From: Flavonifractor sp963557075
GTDB taxonomy: Bacteria; Bacillota; Clostridia; Oscillospirales; Oscillospiraceae
Direction of reading: 5' to 3'
Assembly: GCA_963557075.1 (NCBI GenBank)
Contig: CAUWDA010000014.1
Coordinates: forward strand, 1 to 51,408
Length of the DNA: 51,408 nt
Shown here: in pieces, positions 1 through 6,604 of the stretch
How the letters are laid out: each line of letters begins with the position of its first letter
Numbering within the stretch: the first letter of the stretch is position 1
Translations under genes and position numbers: made by a program
The notes under the pieces: generated by a model
What the model saw: only the letters and a program-made list of their open reading frames with translations
What the model was told of the DNA's origin: nothing
Database searches by the model: none

Positions 1-30
1 TGTATAAAGCCCTTATAGGGCTTACTTAAG

Positions 31-54
31 CCTCCGGCTTAGCCGGAGGTTTTG
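31..54 (+). terminator. Rho-independent terminator of a gene left of the window
   Basis: Nine-bp perfect stem (31-39 with 41-49) followed on the plus strand by TTTT. A smaller hairpin (7-12 with 18-23) precedes it. It fits the end of a plus-strand gene outside the window that converges on the CofE-like gene. The loop is a single base in the perfect pairing, so the real loop must open a few pairs. Confidence 0.6.
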
Positions 55-93
55 ATACCGGAGACCGGCGGCCGCGTCAGGCGCGGCGAGCGG

Positions 94-1287
94 TCACTCG
101 GTGGTGTAATTGTCGAAGTAGCCCTGGATATAGACAATGGGGGTGCCCTTGTCGCCGGAGCCGGAGGTCAGGTCGCAGAGGGAACCGATCAGGTCGGTAA
201 GGCGGCGGGGGGTGGTGCCCTGAGCGGCCATATTGCCCACCAGGGAGCCGTCCTTCTTCTTGATCTCGTTCTTAATGGCGTCCCGGAGCGCCTCGCCGGA
301 CAGAGCAGCAAAGTCGTTATCCGCCAGATACTTCAGCTTGAGCTCGTTGGGGGTGCCCTCCAGCCCGGCAGTATAAGCGGGGGAGACCACCGGGTCAGCC
401 AGCTCCCAGATCTTGCCCACCGGGTCCTTGAAGGCACCGTCGCCGTAGACCATGACCTCGACATGCTTGCCGGTGGCCTTCAGCAGACGGGCCTGGATGT
501 CCTCCACCAGGTCCTGACAGGGACGGGGGAAGAGCTTCACCTTGTCCTCGGTGGACTTGTTGGAGCCCAGCAGACCGTAATTCTCGTTGTAGCCGCTGCC
601 GTTGATGGGGGCGGTCATGATCTCGTCCAGACAGAACACCTTCTCGGCGCCGGCGGCCAGCAGGCGGCGCTTGGTGCGCTGGCGGGTGTGGATGTCACAG
701 GCCAGCACGGTCTTGGTGTAGGACAGGATGGCCCGGGGATCGTTGGCGAAGATGACCTCCACCTCGGCGCCGGATTCCCGGATCAGGTTGGAATAATAGT
801 CCACATAGTCCACGCCGGTGAAGGGGTGGGTGGTGTAGCCGAACAGCTCACGGTAGCGCTCCAGAGAGAGCACATCCTTATAGGGGTCGATCCCCTTTTC
901 ATCCAGCACATCCTCGTCAATGAGATGGTTGCCCACCTCATCGGAGGGATAAGACAGCATCAGAACCACCTTTTTGGCGCCCTTGGCGATGCCCCGCAGG
1001 CAGATAGCGAAACGGTTGCGGCTGAGGATGGGGAAGATGACGCCAATGGTTTCTCCGCCCAGCTTGGCCTTTACATCGGCGGCGATATCGTCCACCGAGG
1101 CGTAGTTCCCCTGGGCGCGGGCCACAATGGCCTCAGTCATTGCCACTACGTCGCGGTCGCGTACGGAGAACGCGCCATCGTTGACCGCCTCCAGGACAGA
1201 CCCGGTGACGATCTCGGCCAGGTCATCTCCGCTGCGGATAATGGGGGCGCGGATACCCATGGATACGGTGCCGACCATCCGGCTCAT
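94..1287 (-). CDS. Coenzyme F420-0:L-glutamate ligase-like protein (CofE family)
   Basis: A 397-residue protein whose sequence resembles the CofE/FbiB gamma-glutamyl ligase family (PF01996). In archaea and actinobacteria this family adds glutamate to F420-0. Clostridia that lack F420 carry homologues of unknown substrate, so the family name should not be read as a function here. The ATG at 1287 follows AGGAG at 9-base spacing. A strong promoter (TTTACA-17-TATAAT, 1342-1370) lies directly upstream, so it is its own transcription unit although the LysR gene ends at 1396 on the same strand. No other F420 gene is in the window except the distant CofD relative yvcK. Confidence 0.75.
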   Translation of the reverse strand: MSRMVGTVSMGIRAPIIRSGDDLAEIVTGSVLEAVNDGAFSVRDRDVVAMTEAIVARAQGNYASVDDIAADVKAKLGGETIGVIFPILSRNRFAICLRGIAKGAKKVVLMLSYPSDEVGNHLIDEDVLDEKGIDPYKDVLSLERYRELFGYTTHPFTGVDYVDYYSNLIRESGAEVEVIFANDPRAILSYTKTVLACDIHTRQRTKRRLLAAGAEKVFCLDEIMTAPINGSGYNENYGLLGSNKSTEDKVKLFPRPCQDLVEDIQARLLKATGKHVEVMVYGDGAFKDPVGKIWELADPVVSPAYTAGLEGTPNELKLKYLADNDFAALSGEALRDAIKNEIKKKDGSLVGNMAAQGTTPRRLTDLIGSLCDLTSGSGDKGTPIVYIQGYFDNYTTE

Positions 1288-1341
1288 AGAACAACACTCC
1301 TACTATAGTTGGATTCGCTGCGGTTTTCCCGTAACAGCAGA

Positions 1342-1370
1342 ATTATACTATATTTTTTTCTGCTTGTAAA
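1342..1370 (-). promoter_or_regulatory. Sigma-A promoter of the CofE-like gene
   Basis: Minus strand: -35 TTTACA at 1365-1370, 17-base spacer, perfect -10 TATAAT at 1342-1347. It is 55 bases upstream of the ATG at 1287. Confidence 0.75.
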
Positions 1371-1395
1371 AGGTTTTTTCATTGAAAAAGAAGCT

Positions 1396-2280
1396 TTATT
1401 CCCCGGAGACCCATTGACGGACCACTTCCAGGAACCGGGCGGTGAGGGGAGAGAGCGGTTTCCCGCTGCGCACGGCCAGAGCGATGTCCCGGTAGCGGGG
1501 CCGCTCCAGGGGGATGGCGGCAAATGTCCGGCCGGTATCCCGCAGCACCAGCTCCGGGCGGATGCTGACGCCCAGGCCCTGCTCCACCATGGCCAGGATG
1601 GCAAAGTCGTCGTTGACGGTGTAGCGCAGGTTGGGGTGGATGCCCTCCTCCTGAAAGATCTGCCCGATCTCCACATCCCGCTCCTCCGGGATCCAGATGA
1701 AGGGGTCGGAGGCCAGCCGCTCCATGGGATAGAAGGGGGCGTGGGCCAGTGGGTGGTCCGGGGGCAGGACCGCCATAAACTGGTCCCGGCACAGCGGGTA
1801 GAGATCCAGTCCCTCGCCGGCGGGCAGCCCCAGAAAGCCGCAGTCCGCCTGTCCTTTACAGAGCAGATCCTCCACCTCCGCAAACTCCCACTTGCTCAGC
1901 AGCTCAAAGCGGATGCCGGGATAGCGGTGGAGAAACTCCTTCATGATGGAGGGCAGCCAGTGGATGGATACGCTGGCAAAAGATCCGACCCGCAGAGTGC
2001 CCTGGGTGAGACCGTGCAGATGGGCCACATGCTCCTCCAGCTCCTTCTGGGCGTTGCACATGGCCTGAACAGAGGGCAGCAGCGCCTCGCCCGCCGAGCT
2101 GAGGTGGATGCCGCCTCTGCCCCGGACCAGCAGCTCCAGGTCCCACTCCTGCTCCAGAGAGGCGATCATGCGGCTGGCGGCCGACTGGGTGTAGCCCAGG
2201 GCCTCGGCAGCTTTGGTGATGCTGCCCAGCTCCACGGTTTTCAACAGGATCTGGTATTTGATCAGGCTCACAAATATCAT
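1396..2280 (-). CDS. LysR-family transcriptional regulator
   Basis: A 294-residue protein with the standard LysR architecture. An N-terminal winged helix-turn-helix (about residues 4-62, containing AAEALGYTQSAASRMIASLE) is followed by a type-2 periplasmic-binding-like effector domain (about 90-290). The ligand cannot be read from the sequence. It is transcribed away from a 46-codon gene at 2392; the two promoters overlap at their -10 boxes, the usual arrangement for a LysR protein controlling itself and a divergent target. The ATG at 2280 is about 55 bases from its -10. Family assignment is firm; the target is inference. Confidence 0.88.
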   Translation of the reverse strand: MIFVSLIKYQILLKTVELGSITKAAEALGYTQSAASRMIASLEQEWDLELLVRGRGGIHLSSAGEALLPSVQAMCNAQKELEEHVAHLHGLTQGTLRVGSFASVSIHWLPSIMKEFLHRYPGIRFELLSKWEFAEVEDLLCKGQADCGFLGLPAGEGLDLYPLCRDQFMAVLPPDHPLAHAPFYPMERLASDPFIWIPEERDVEIGQIFQEEGIHPNLRYTVNDDFAILAMVEQGLGVSIRPELVLRDTGRTFAAIPLERPRYRDIALAVRSGKPLSPLTARFLEVVRQWVSGE

Positions 2281-2289
2281 TCCATTCTA

Positions 2290-2304
2290 TCATGGGATAC
2301 ATGA
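2290..2304. promoter_or_regulatory. Candidate LysR operator (TCATG-N5-CATGA)
   Basis: A perfect 5-bp inverted repeat with a 5-base spacer sits between the regulator start and the divergent promoters, centred about 54 bases upstream of the expected start of the small-gene transcript. The 8-bp word ATCATGGG recurs at 2289-2296 and 2320-2327, 31 bp (three helical turns) apart. Position and symmetry fit a LysR binding region; binding is inferred. Confidence 0.45.
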
Positions 2305-2315
2305 AAAAGATTCGT

Positions 2316-2344
2316 TTGCATCATGGGTATTTCTATTGTATACT
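2316..2344 (+). promoter_or_regulatory. Promoter of the 46-codon gene
   Basis: -35 TTGCAT at 2316-2321, 17-base spacer, -10 TATACT at 2339-2344. The -10 overlaps the -10 of the opposing LysR promoter by two bases. Confidence 0.65.
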
Positions 2345-2363
2345 AGCATCAGAAGGAAGGCAA
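2335..2363 (-). promoter_or_regulatory. Promoter of the LysR gene
   Basis: Minus strand: -35 TTGCCT at 2358-2363, 17-base spacer, -10 TACAAT at 2335-2340, face to face with the plus-strand promoter. RNA polymerase cannot occupy both at once. Confidence 0.6.
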
Positions 2364-2391
2364 GAGTGAACGACAGAAAGGAGCGATTTCC

Positions 2392-2532
2392 ATGAAGAAG
2401 ATCAACATGATGATGGAGCGTAAGAACAACGGTTATGAGCTGATGGACAAGGGTATGTCGGTCAAGCTGGCGCGTGCCTATTGGAAGGGGAGTCCCTGGA
2501 AAGCGCTCCGGACGCTTGGCCGCAGCGTGTGA
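2392..2532 (+). CDS. Small basic protein, 46 residues, unknown function
   Basis: I do not recognise this protein. It begins MKKINMMMERKNNGYELMDK, is strongly basic, ends LRTLGRSV, and contains a YWKGSPW motif near residue 30. There is no signal peptide, transmembrane stretch or cysteine. It is too short for usual ORF cut-offs but is fully framed: a promoter at 2316-2344, a ribosome site (AAGGAG, 8 bases before the ATG), and a strong terminator at 2569-2611. It lies divergent from a LysR gene and is probably that regulator's target. A small regulatory protein, a nucleic-acid-binding peptide or a secreted peptide are all possible. Confidence 0.65.
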   Translation: MKKINMMMERKNNGYELMDKGMSVKLARAYWKGSPWKALRTLGRSV

Positions 2533-2568
2533 TCCGAATTCCTCTTCGGTTGGGGAGAACCGATCAAA

Positions 2569-2611
2569 GCCCGGGGGACCTGCTGATGCAGGTCCCCCGG
2601 GCGATTTTTTC
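2569..2611 (+). terminator. Terminator of the 46-codon gene
   Basis: GC-rich hairpin with arms of about 14 bp (2569-2582 with about 2587-2602) followed by a run of T (2605-2610). It ends three bases before the stop codon of the converging lit gene and may serve it too. Confidence 0.85.
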
Positions 2612-2613
2612 GG

Positions 2614-3267
2614 CTATTTTTTTCGGGTGCGGAGCAGGTCGGCCAGGATGAGCCCGGCGCAGCAGACCAGCAATACCCCGCCGATCAGAATGGCGCAGTT
2701 GCGGAAAAAGGTCTGGGGCATTACCTGGATGATCTGGTCGGCGGCAGGGTCGAAGATCCAGTTGTCCTTGCCCGGGAAAAAGAGAGCGTGAAAGACGGTG
2801 AAGGCCCGGTCAAAGTCCAGGGCAGCCAGTCCGGCCACCACCAGCACCAGCCCACCGGCGGAGACGCCGGCCCAGAAGCCAGGGCCCCGGCCAAGAAGAG
2901 GGGAGAAGGGCTTTTTTTGCCATAGGCGCAGAGCCAGCAGCAGAACGCACAGGGCGGCGCTGGCGCCCAGCACCAGGAAATCCAGCAGAAACAGCTCCCG
3001 CACATCGGCAAAGTGGCTGTAGCCGGACTCCGACCAGGCCAACTGTCCGGTACCGAAGGGCTGCCCCAGCACGCAGTAGTCCAGCACCTGGTCGTAGGCC
3101 TCTTGAATGGTCTCCTCGGACCAGCCGGTGCGCGCCGGCAGGTCCAGGGCGTTGATATGGAGGTAGTAGAAGGGGCGGCACAGGATGGGGACAGCGATGG
3201 AGAAGCTGAGCACCATCAGGGCCAGCGCCCCGGCGCACAGGACAGAGAGGGCTTTGGGCAGGCGCAT
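2614..3267 (-). CDS. lit: Lipoprotein intramolecular transacylase-like protein (Lit, TIGR01906/DUF1461)
   Basis: A 217-residue membrane protein with about four hydrophobic helices (near residues 8-30, 92-116, 130-150, 188-210) and an extracytoplasmic loop after the first. It matches the TIGR01906/DUF1461 family. In that family Lit moves an acyl chain from the diacylglyceryl to the N-terminal cysteine of lipoproteins, giving the lyso form that blunts TLR2 recognition. The two histidines reported as essential in characterised Lit proteins have likely counterparts at His85 and His160. It starts four bases after the YhhN gene, with an AAAGGA site, so it is the last gene of a three-gene envelope operon. 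Membrane topology is inferred. Confidence 0.72.
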   Translation of the reverse strand: MRLPKALSVLCAGALALMVLSFSIAVPILCRPFYYLHINALDLPARTGWSEETIQEAYDQVLDYCVLGQPFGTGQLAWSESGYSHFADVRELFLLDFLVLGASAALCVLLLALRLWQKKPFSPLLGRGPGFWAGVSAGGLVLVVAGLAALDFDRAFTVFHALFFPGKDNWIFDPAADQIIQVMPQTFFRNCAILIGGVLLVCCAGLILADLLRTRKK

Positions 3268-3271
3268 GGGA

Positions 3272-3922
3272 TCACTTCCTTTCTACAGAGAGCGCGATCA
3301 GGACCTGGGAGGGCAGGTAGAACAGCCACATGCCCACCCGGGCGAAGTCCACCAGCGGACCCCCGGCGGCGGGGAACCAGGCGGAGAGGTTCTGCAGTCC
3401 CACGCACAGGTCGCAGCACAGGAAGAGGAACAGGCCCACTGAAAAGCCCCGGAAGGCGGGGCCCAGGGTCAGGCTCTCCAGCGCGTTGACTGCCAGCTGG
3501 GTAAAATAGAAGAGGGAGAGGGCGGTGAGGGGGTCCAGAGCCCCCAGGGCGGCCGCCAGGACCAGGGCCGCGGCGGCCAGGGCTCCCCGCAGGGCCAGCC
3601 GGAGGGGCAGGCGCTTTGGCCGCATCCCCGCGATACGGATCAAATGGAGCAGCTGCACCACGCAGAAGCAGGCCACTCCGGCCAAGTACCACCGGTCCAG
3701 CACCAGCAGGAACAGATCGGCCAGCAGGGTGAAGCCCAGGGCCAGCTTCATGAGCCGGCCGTCGCGGCCCCGCCCCGTGAACGCCGCAAAGCAGAAGCAC
3801 AGCAGGATGGAGAGGTATTTCAGCGGGATATCCCACCAGCTGGAGGGGTGAAACAGGTCCAGCCAGAGAAAAGCGATGTAAAGCCCGGCCTCTGCCAGAA
3901 CAAACCACAGCGTCCGTCTCAT
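3272..3922 (-). CDS. YhhN-family (lysoplasmalogenase-like) membrane protein
   Basis: A 216-residue protein with about eight hydrophobic segments. The pattern fits YhhN/TMEM86: LALGFTLLADLFLLVLD followed by a helix ending in LLHLIRI, then FLFLCCDLCVGL and a C-terminal FYLPSQVLIALS, matching the family's LGD, HxxY-like, SD and YxxxQxL positions. Family members hydrolyse the vinyl-ether bond of lysoplasmalogens. Start: the ATG at 3922 overlaps the stop of the upstream VTT gene (ATGA, 3919-3922), which fixes the start and implies translational coupling; a longer upstream frame would run inside that gene. Substrate is inferred from family only. Confidence 0.68.
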   Translation of the reverse strand: MRRTLWFVLAEAGLYIAFLWLDLFHPSSWWDIPLKYLSILLCFCFAAFTGRGRDGRLMKLALGFTLLADLFLLVLDRWYLAGVACFCVVQLLHLIRIAGMRPKRLPLRLALRGALAAAALVLAAALGALDPLTALSLFYFTQLAVNALESLTLGPAFRGFSVGLFLFLCCDLCVGLQNLSAWFPAAGGPLVDFARVGMWLFYLPSQVLIALSVERK

Positions 3923-4599
3923 TTCTTGAAGCGGTCCAGCAGCTTTTGCTCCCAGCGGTCGCCGTACTTCATACAAATGAGGAAAATAGCCAGGCCCGCC
4001 ACACCCAGCAGGGCCATGGCCCAGTAGGGGATGGACAGCACCGAGCCGCCCACCAGGCAGGAGACCAGCAGGCCCCAGGGCCGGGCCGCCAGCACAAGGA
4101 AGAAAAAGCGCTTCAGAGGGATGTCGGTCAAACCGGCCAGGATGCACAGCAGGTCATCGGGGAAGAAGGGGAAGAGAAAGGCCAGAAAGAGAAAGACGTC
4201 CCGCTTGCGGCGGATGATGTCCAGATACTTTTCTGAGACCTTTTGGCTGACCAGCCGGTCCACAAACTGCTGTCCCAGGACCCGGGCCAGCCAGAAGACC
4301 AATACAGAGCCTGTTACCACCGCAGCCCAGGTAAGGAAGAATGCGGGCCAGGTGCCAAAGAGCAGGGAGCCGGCCAGGGCGGTGACGTTGCTGGGAATGG
4401 GGGCCACCACCACGCCGAGGAACTGGATCAAAAAGTAGATCAGATGGGAAAAGGGTGCAAAGTGGGCGATATAGGCCCGCATATCCTCCAGGGAGCCCAG
4501 GGAGGAAAAGAAACCTGTTTTCCACAGCAGAATTCCACTGCCCCCCACCAGAAGAATGGCCAGCAGGAGCACAGGGAGCCAGCGGTGTTGTTTTTTCAA
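3919..4599 (-). CDS. VTT-domain (TVP38/TMEM64, DedA-like) membrane protein
   Basis: A 226-residue protein with the VTT domain (about residues 50-190). It includes the re-entrant region VVVAPIPSNVTALAGSLLFG and a second repeat LFPFFPDDLLCILAGLTDIP. DedA/VTT proteins are linked to lipid scrambling or export across the membrane. I chose the TTG at 4599 (GAGG 9 bases upstream). The alternative ATG at 4644 has its GGAG only two bases away and lies inside a likely promoter (4628-4656). The gene is first in an operon with YhhN and Lit, all acting on membrane lipids or lipid-modified proteins. Confidence 0.8.
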   Translation of the reverse strand: MKKQHRWLPVLLLAILLVGGSGILLWKTGFFSSLGSLEDMRAYIAHFAPFSHLIYFLIQFLGVVVAPIPSNVTALAGSLLFGTWPAFFLTWAAVVTGSVLVFWLARVLGQQFVDRLVSQKVSEKYLDIIRRKRDVFLFLAFLFPFFPDDLLCILAGLTDIPLKRFFFLVLAARPWGLLVSCLVGGSVLSIPYWAMALLGVAGLAIFLICMKYGDRWEQKLLDRFKK

Positions 4600-4627
4600 A
4601 TCGTGTCGCCTCGTCTTTCTGTAGTCT

Positions 4628-4656
4628 ATGCTATAGGCTAACATATCTCCAGGCAA
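4628..4656 (-). promoter_or_regulatory. Promoter of the VTT-YhhN-lit operon
   Basis: Minus strand: -35 TTGCCT at 4651-4656, 17-base spacer, -10 TAGCAT at 4628-4633. It covers the alternative ATG at 4644, which favours the TTG start at 4599. Confidence 0.45.
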
Positions 4657-4690
4657 ACTGCCATTAAGAATTGATGAAGAATCCCGAAAA

Positions 4691-4720
4691 ACACAAAAAT
4701 CCACACCCGGCGGGTGTGGC
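4691..4720 (-). terminator. Terminator of the 27-codon gene
   Basis: Nine-bp palindromic arms (4701-4709 with 4711-4719) followed on the minus strand by ATTTTTGTGTTTTT. It starts about 20 bases after the stop of the small peptide gene. Confidence 0.7.
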
Positions 4721-4739
4721 TTCTTGGTTCCGGGCGGGA

Positions 4740-4823
4740 TCACCGCTGGCTGGAAACGACCTGCTCGTCGCAGCCAAAAATGAGCTCGTCCACGTCCGTG
4801 GCGTTGCTGATGTACTCTGTCAT
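4740..4823 (-). CDS. 27-residue peptide, single cysteine, unknown function
   Basis: A tiny frame, missed by length cut-offs, encoding an acidic peptide that starts MTEYISNATDVDEL and has one cysteine in IFGCDEQ; it ends SSQR. It sits 9 bases behind a perfect AAGGAGGT (4833-4840), 35 bases downstream of a -10 TATACT, and ends just before a hairpin with a T run. I do not recognise it. It could be a regulatory or modified peptide, or a leader whose RNA is what matters. No maturase or exporter gene is adjacent. Evidence for expression is good; that for function is nil. Confidence 0.5.
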   Translation of the reverse strand: MTEYISNATDVDELIFGCDEQVVSSQR

Positions 4824-4857
4824 ACGGCGTTCACCTCCTTGCCTGTTTTCTGTACCA

Positions 4858-4886
4858 AGTATAAGCGTCGGAAGAAAAAAGAACAA
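4858..4886 (-). promoter_or_regulatory. Promoter of the 27-codon gene
   Basis: Minus strand: -35 TTGTTC at 4881-4886 (weak), 17-base spacer, -10 TATACT at 4858-4863. Confidence 0.55.
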
Positions 4887-4937
4887 GGGGGTTTTTGTAA
4901 AGTTCACATAAAGTTTTCACATGAGGGAGAAGGAGGA

Positions 4938-4972
4938 CCCCGCCGGTCTGTCTCTGGGACAGACCGGCGGGG
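4938..4972 (-). terminator. Hairpin after the znu operon
   Basis: Perfect 15-bp GC-rich stem (4938-4952 with 4958-4972) just past the stop of the permease gene at 4986. The minus-strand tail is TCCTCCTT with only a weak T run, so it may act as an RNA 3' stabiliser as well as a terminator. Confidence 0.6.
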
Positions 4973-4985
4973 CGCCCGAAAACGC

Positions 4986-5837
4986 TCACAGGCGTTTTTT
5001 ACGCAGCAGGAAGGTGATGACGAACCACAGGGCCAGGTAGAGGGTGATGGAGGCGCCGGCGGAGGCGTCCAGCTCGTAGGAGGTCATCAGCCCGGCAATA
5101 CCGGCCACCACGGCAGAGAGGATGGAGATCAGATGGAACTGCCGCATATTGCGGGCCAGGTTGCGGGCGGCGGCGGCGGGGAGGACCAGCAGGGAGTTGA
5201 TGACCAGCAGGCCCACCCAAGTCATGGACACGGTAACGACCACCGCGATGGCGATGGAGAAGAAAGCCTCTTGCCAAAAAACCTTGACGCCCCGGCTGTC
5301 GGCCAGGGCCGGGTGGACAGAGGAGAGCATCAGCCCGTTGAAGGAGCACAGCCACAGCAGGACCACCGCCAGCAGGATACCGGCCAGCAGGGCGATCTTT
5401 GCGGGCTCCACGCTGAGAATATCGCCGATGAGCAGGCTGTTGAACTTGGTGAAGCTGCCGCTGTCAAAGGTGGCGATAAAGATGCCCAGGGCAACAGCGG
5501 TGGAGGAAAAGACGCCGATCACGGTGTCGCTGGCCATGTTGGATCTGTGCCGCACATAGGTGAAAAGCAGGGCAAAAGCGGCGGCCAGCAGGACGGCGGT
5601 CCACATGGGATCTGCCATGCCGCAGAGGGTGCCGATGGCGATGCCGGTAAAGGCGGAGTGGCCCAAAGCGTCGGAGAAAAAGCTCATCCGATTGGTCACC
5701 ACCATGGTGGACAGGATGCCGAACAGGGGGGAGATGACCAGCACCGCCAGCAGGGCATTTTTCATAAAGTACATGGTGCCGGGAGCTGCCCACTCAAAGG
5801 GGAGCAGTTCCACCAGGGAGTACCACAGTTCCATCAC
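4986..5837 (-). CDS. znuB: Zinc/manganese-type ABC transporter permease
   Basis: A 283-residue ABC-3 family permease with about eight to nine membrane helices. The conserved stretch RMSFFSDALGHSAFTGIAIG and the later LLVLPAAAARNLARNM are typical of ZnuB/MntB. It forms the membrane channel for a Zn2+ or Mn2+ importer with the two upstream genes. Its ATG at 5837 overlaps the stop of the ATPase gene (ATGA, 5834-5837). The metal cannot be told from the permease alone. Confidence 0.85.
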   Translation of the reverse strand: MMELWYSLVELLPFEWAAPGTMYFMKNALLAVLVISPLFGILSTMVVTNRMSFFSDALGHSAFTGIAIGTLCGMADPMWTAVLLAAAFALLFTYVRHRSNMASDTVIGVFSSTAVALGIFIATFDSGSFTKFNSLLIGDILSVEPAKIALLAGILLAVVLLWLCSFNGLMLSSVHPALADSRGVKVFWQEAFFSIAIAVVVTVSMTWVGLLVINSLLVLPAAAARNLARNMRQFHLISILSAVVAGIAGLMTSYELDASAGASITLYLALWFVITFLLRKKRL

Positions 5838-6604
5838 TTCAGCCCTCCTTTTCCCAGATTCAGGTGAAAGACATCCTGGAATTCGGGGGAGGAGAGCACC
5901 TCATTCGGCGGACCCACCCGCAGCACCTGATTTTTCAGCAGAATGACCTTGTCGGCGTACTGGTCCAGGGTGGCAAAGTCGTGGGTGGACAGCAGGATGG
6001 ACAGATCGTAGCTGGTGCGGATCTCGTCCAGCATATCCAGCAGCTGCTTTTCGCCGTCGATATCCACGCCGGAGAGCGGCTCATCCAGAATCAGAATGTG
6101 GGGCAGCGGCTCCAGAGCCAGGGCCAGCAGTACCCGCTGCAGCTCGCCGCCGGAGAGGGCGCCCATCCGCTTGTCGATCAGGCTGTCCCCATGGACCCGT
6201 GCCAGGCAGGCAGACACCCGCTCCCGCAGCTTTTTGGGGGAGGGGAGGAACACCGGCCACTTGGAGATGGCGGCGGAGAAGAAGTCAAATACGCTCACCG
6301 GGTCCCCCCGGTCAAAGCTGGGTGACTGGGGCACATAGCCGATGAGAGGGCGGGTCTTGTCGCCCCCTGCCCGCTGAAATTCGATGACTCCGGTGTGGGG
6401 GATCTGCCCCAGAATGGTGCGGAAGAGGGAGCTTTTACCCGCACCATTTGGACCGATGAGGGCCACGATCTCCCCACAGTGCAGGTGGAAAGAGACGTGG
6501 TGGAGCACCTCTTCGCTGCCGAAGTTGACCCCCAGGTCGGCCACCTTCAGGCAGCAGGAGCCGGCGCAGCCCGGCCCGGCAGTCCCATGCTTGTGTACAC
6601 TCAT
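5834..6604 (-). CDS. znuC: Zinc/manganese-type ABC transporter ATP-binding protein
   Basis: A 256-residue ABC ATPase. Walker A GPNGAGKSS (about residue 53), signature LSGGELQRV (about 150), Walker B ILILDEPLSGVD (about 170) and a switch histidine in LSTHD are all present. It has a short Cys/His-containing N-terminal extension (HKHGTAGPGCAGSCC) before the first beta strand that might touch metal; this is speculative. Both its ends overlap neighbours by four bases, so the three transporter genes are translationally coupled. Confidence 0.87.
   Translation of the reverse strand: MSVHKHGTAGPGCAGSCCLKVADLGVNFGSEEVLHHVSFHLHCGEIVALIGPNGAGKSSLFRTILGQIPHTGVIEFQRAGGDKTRPLIGYVPQSPSFDRGDPVSVFDFFSAAISKWPVFLPSPKKLRERVSACLARVHGDSLIDKRMGALSGGELQRVLLALALEPLPHILILDEPLSGVDIDGEKQLLDMLDEIRTSYDLSILLSTHDFATLDQYADKVILLKNQVLRVGPPNEVLSSPEFQDVFHLNLGKGGLK

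Noticed and set aside
4600..4743. Longer N-terminus for the VTT protein (ATG at 4644 or upstream)
   Set aside because: The ATG has unusable ribosome-site spacing and lies in the likely promoter; farther upstream the frame enters the small-peptide terminator.
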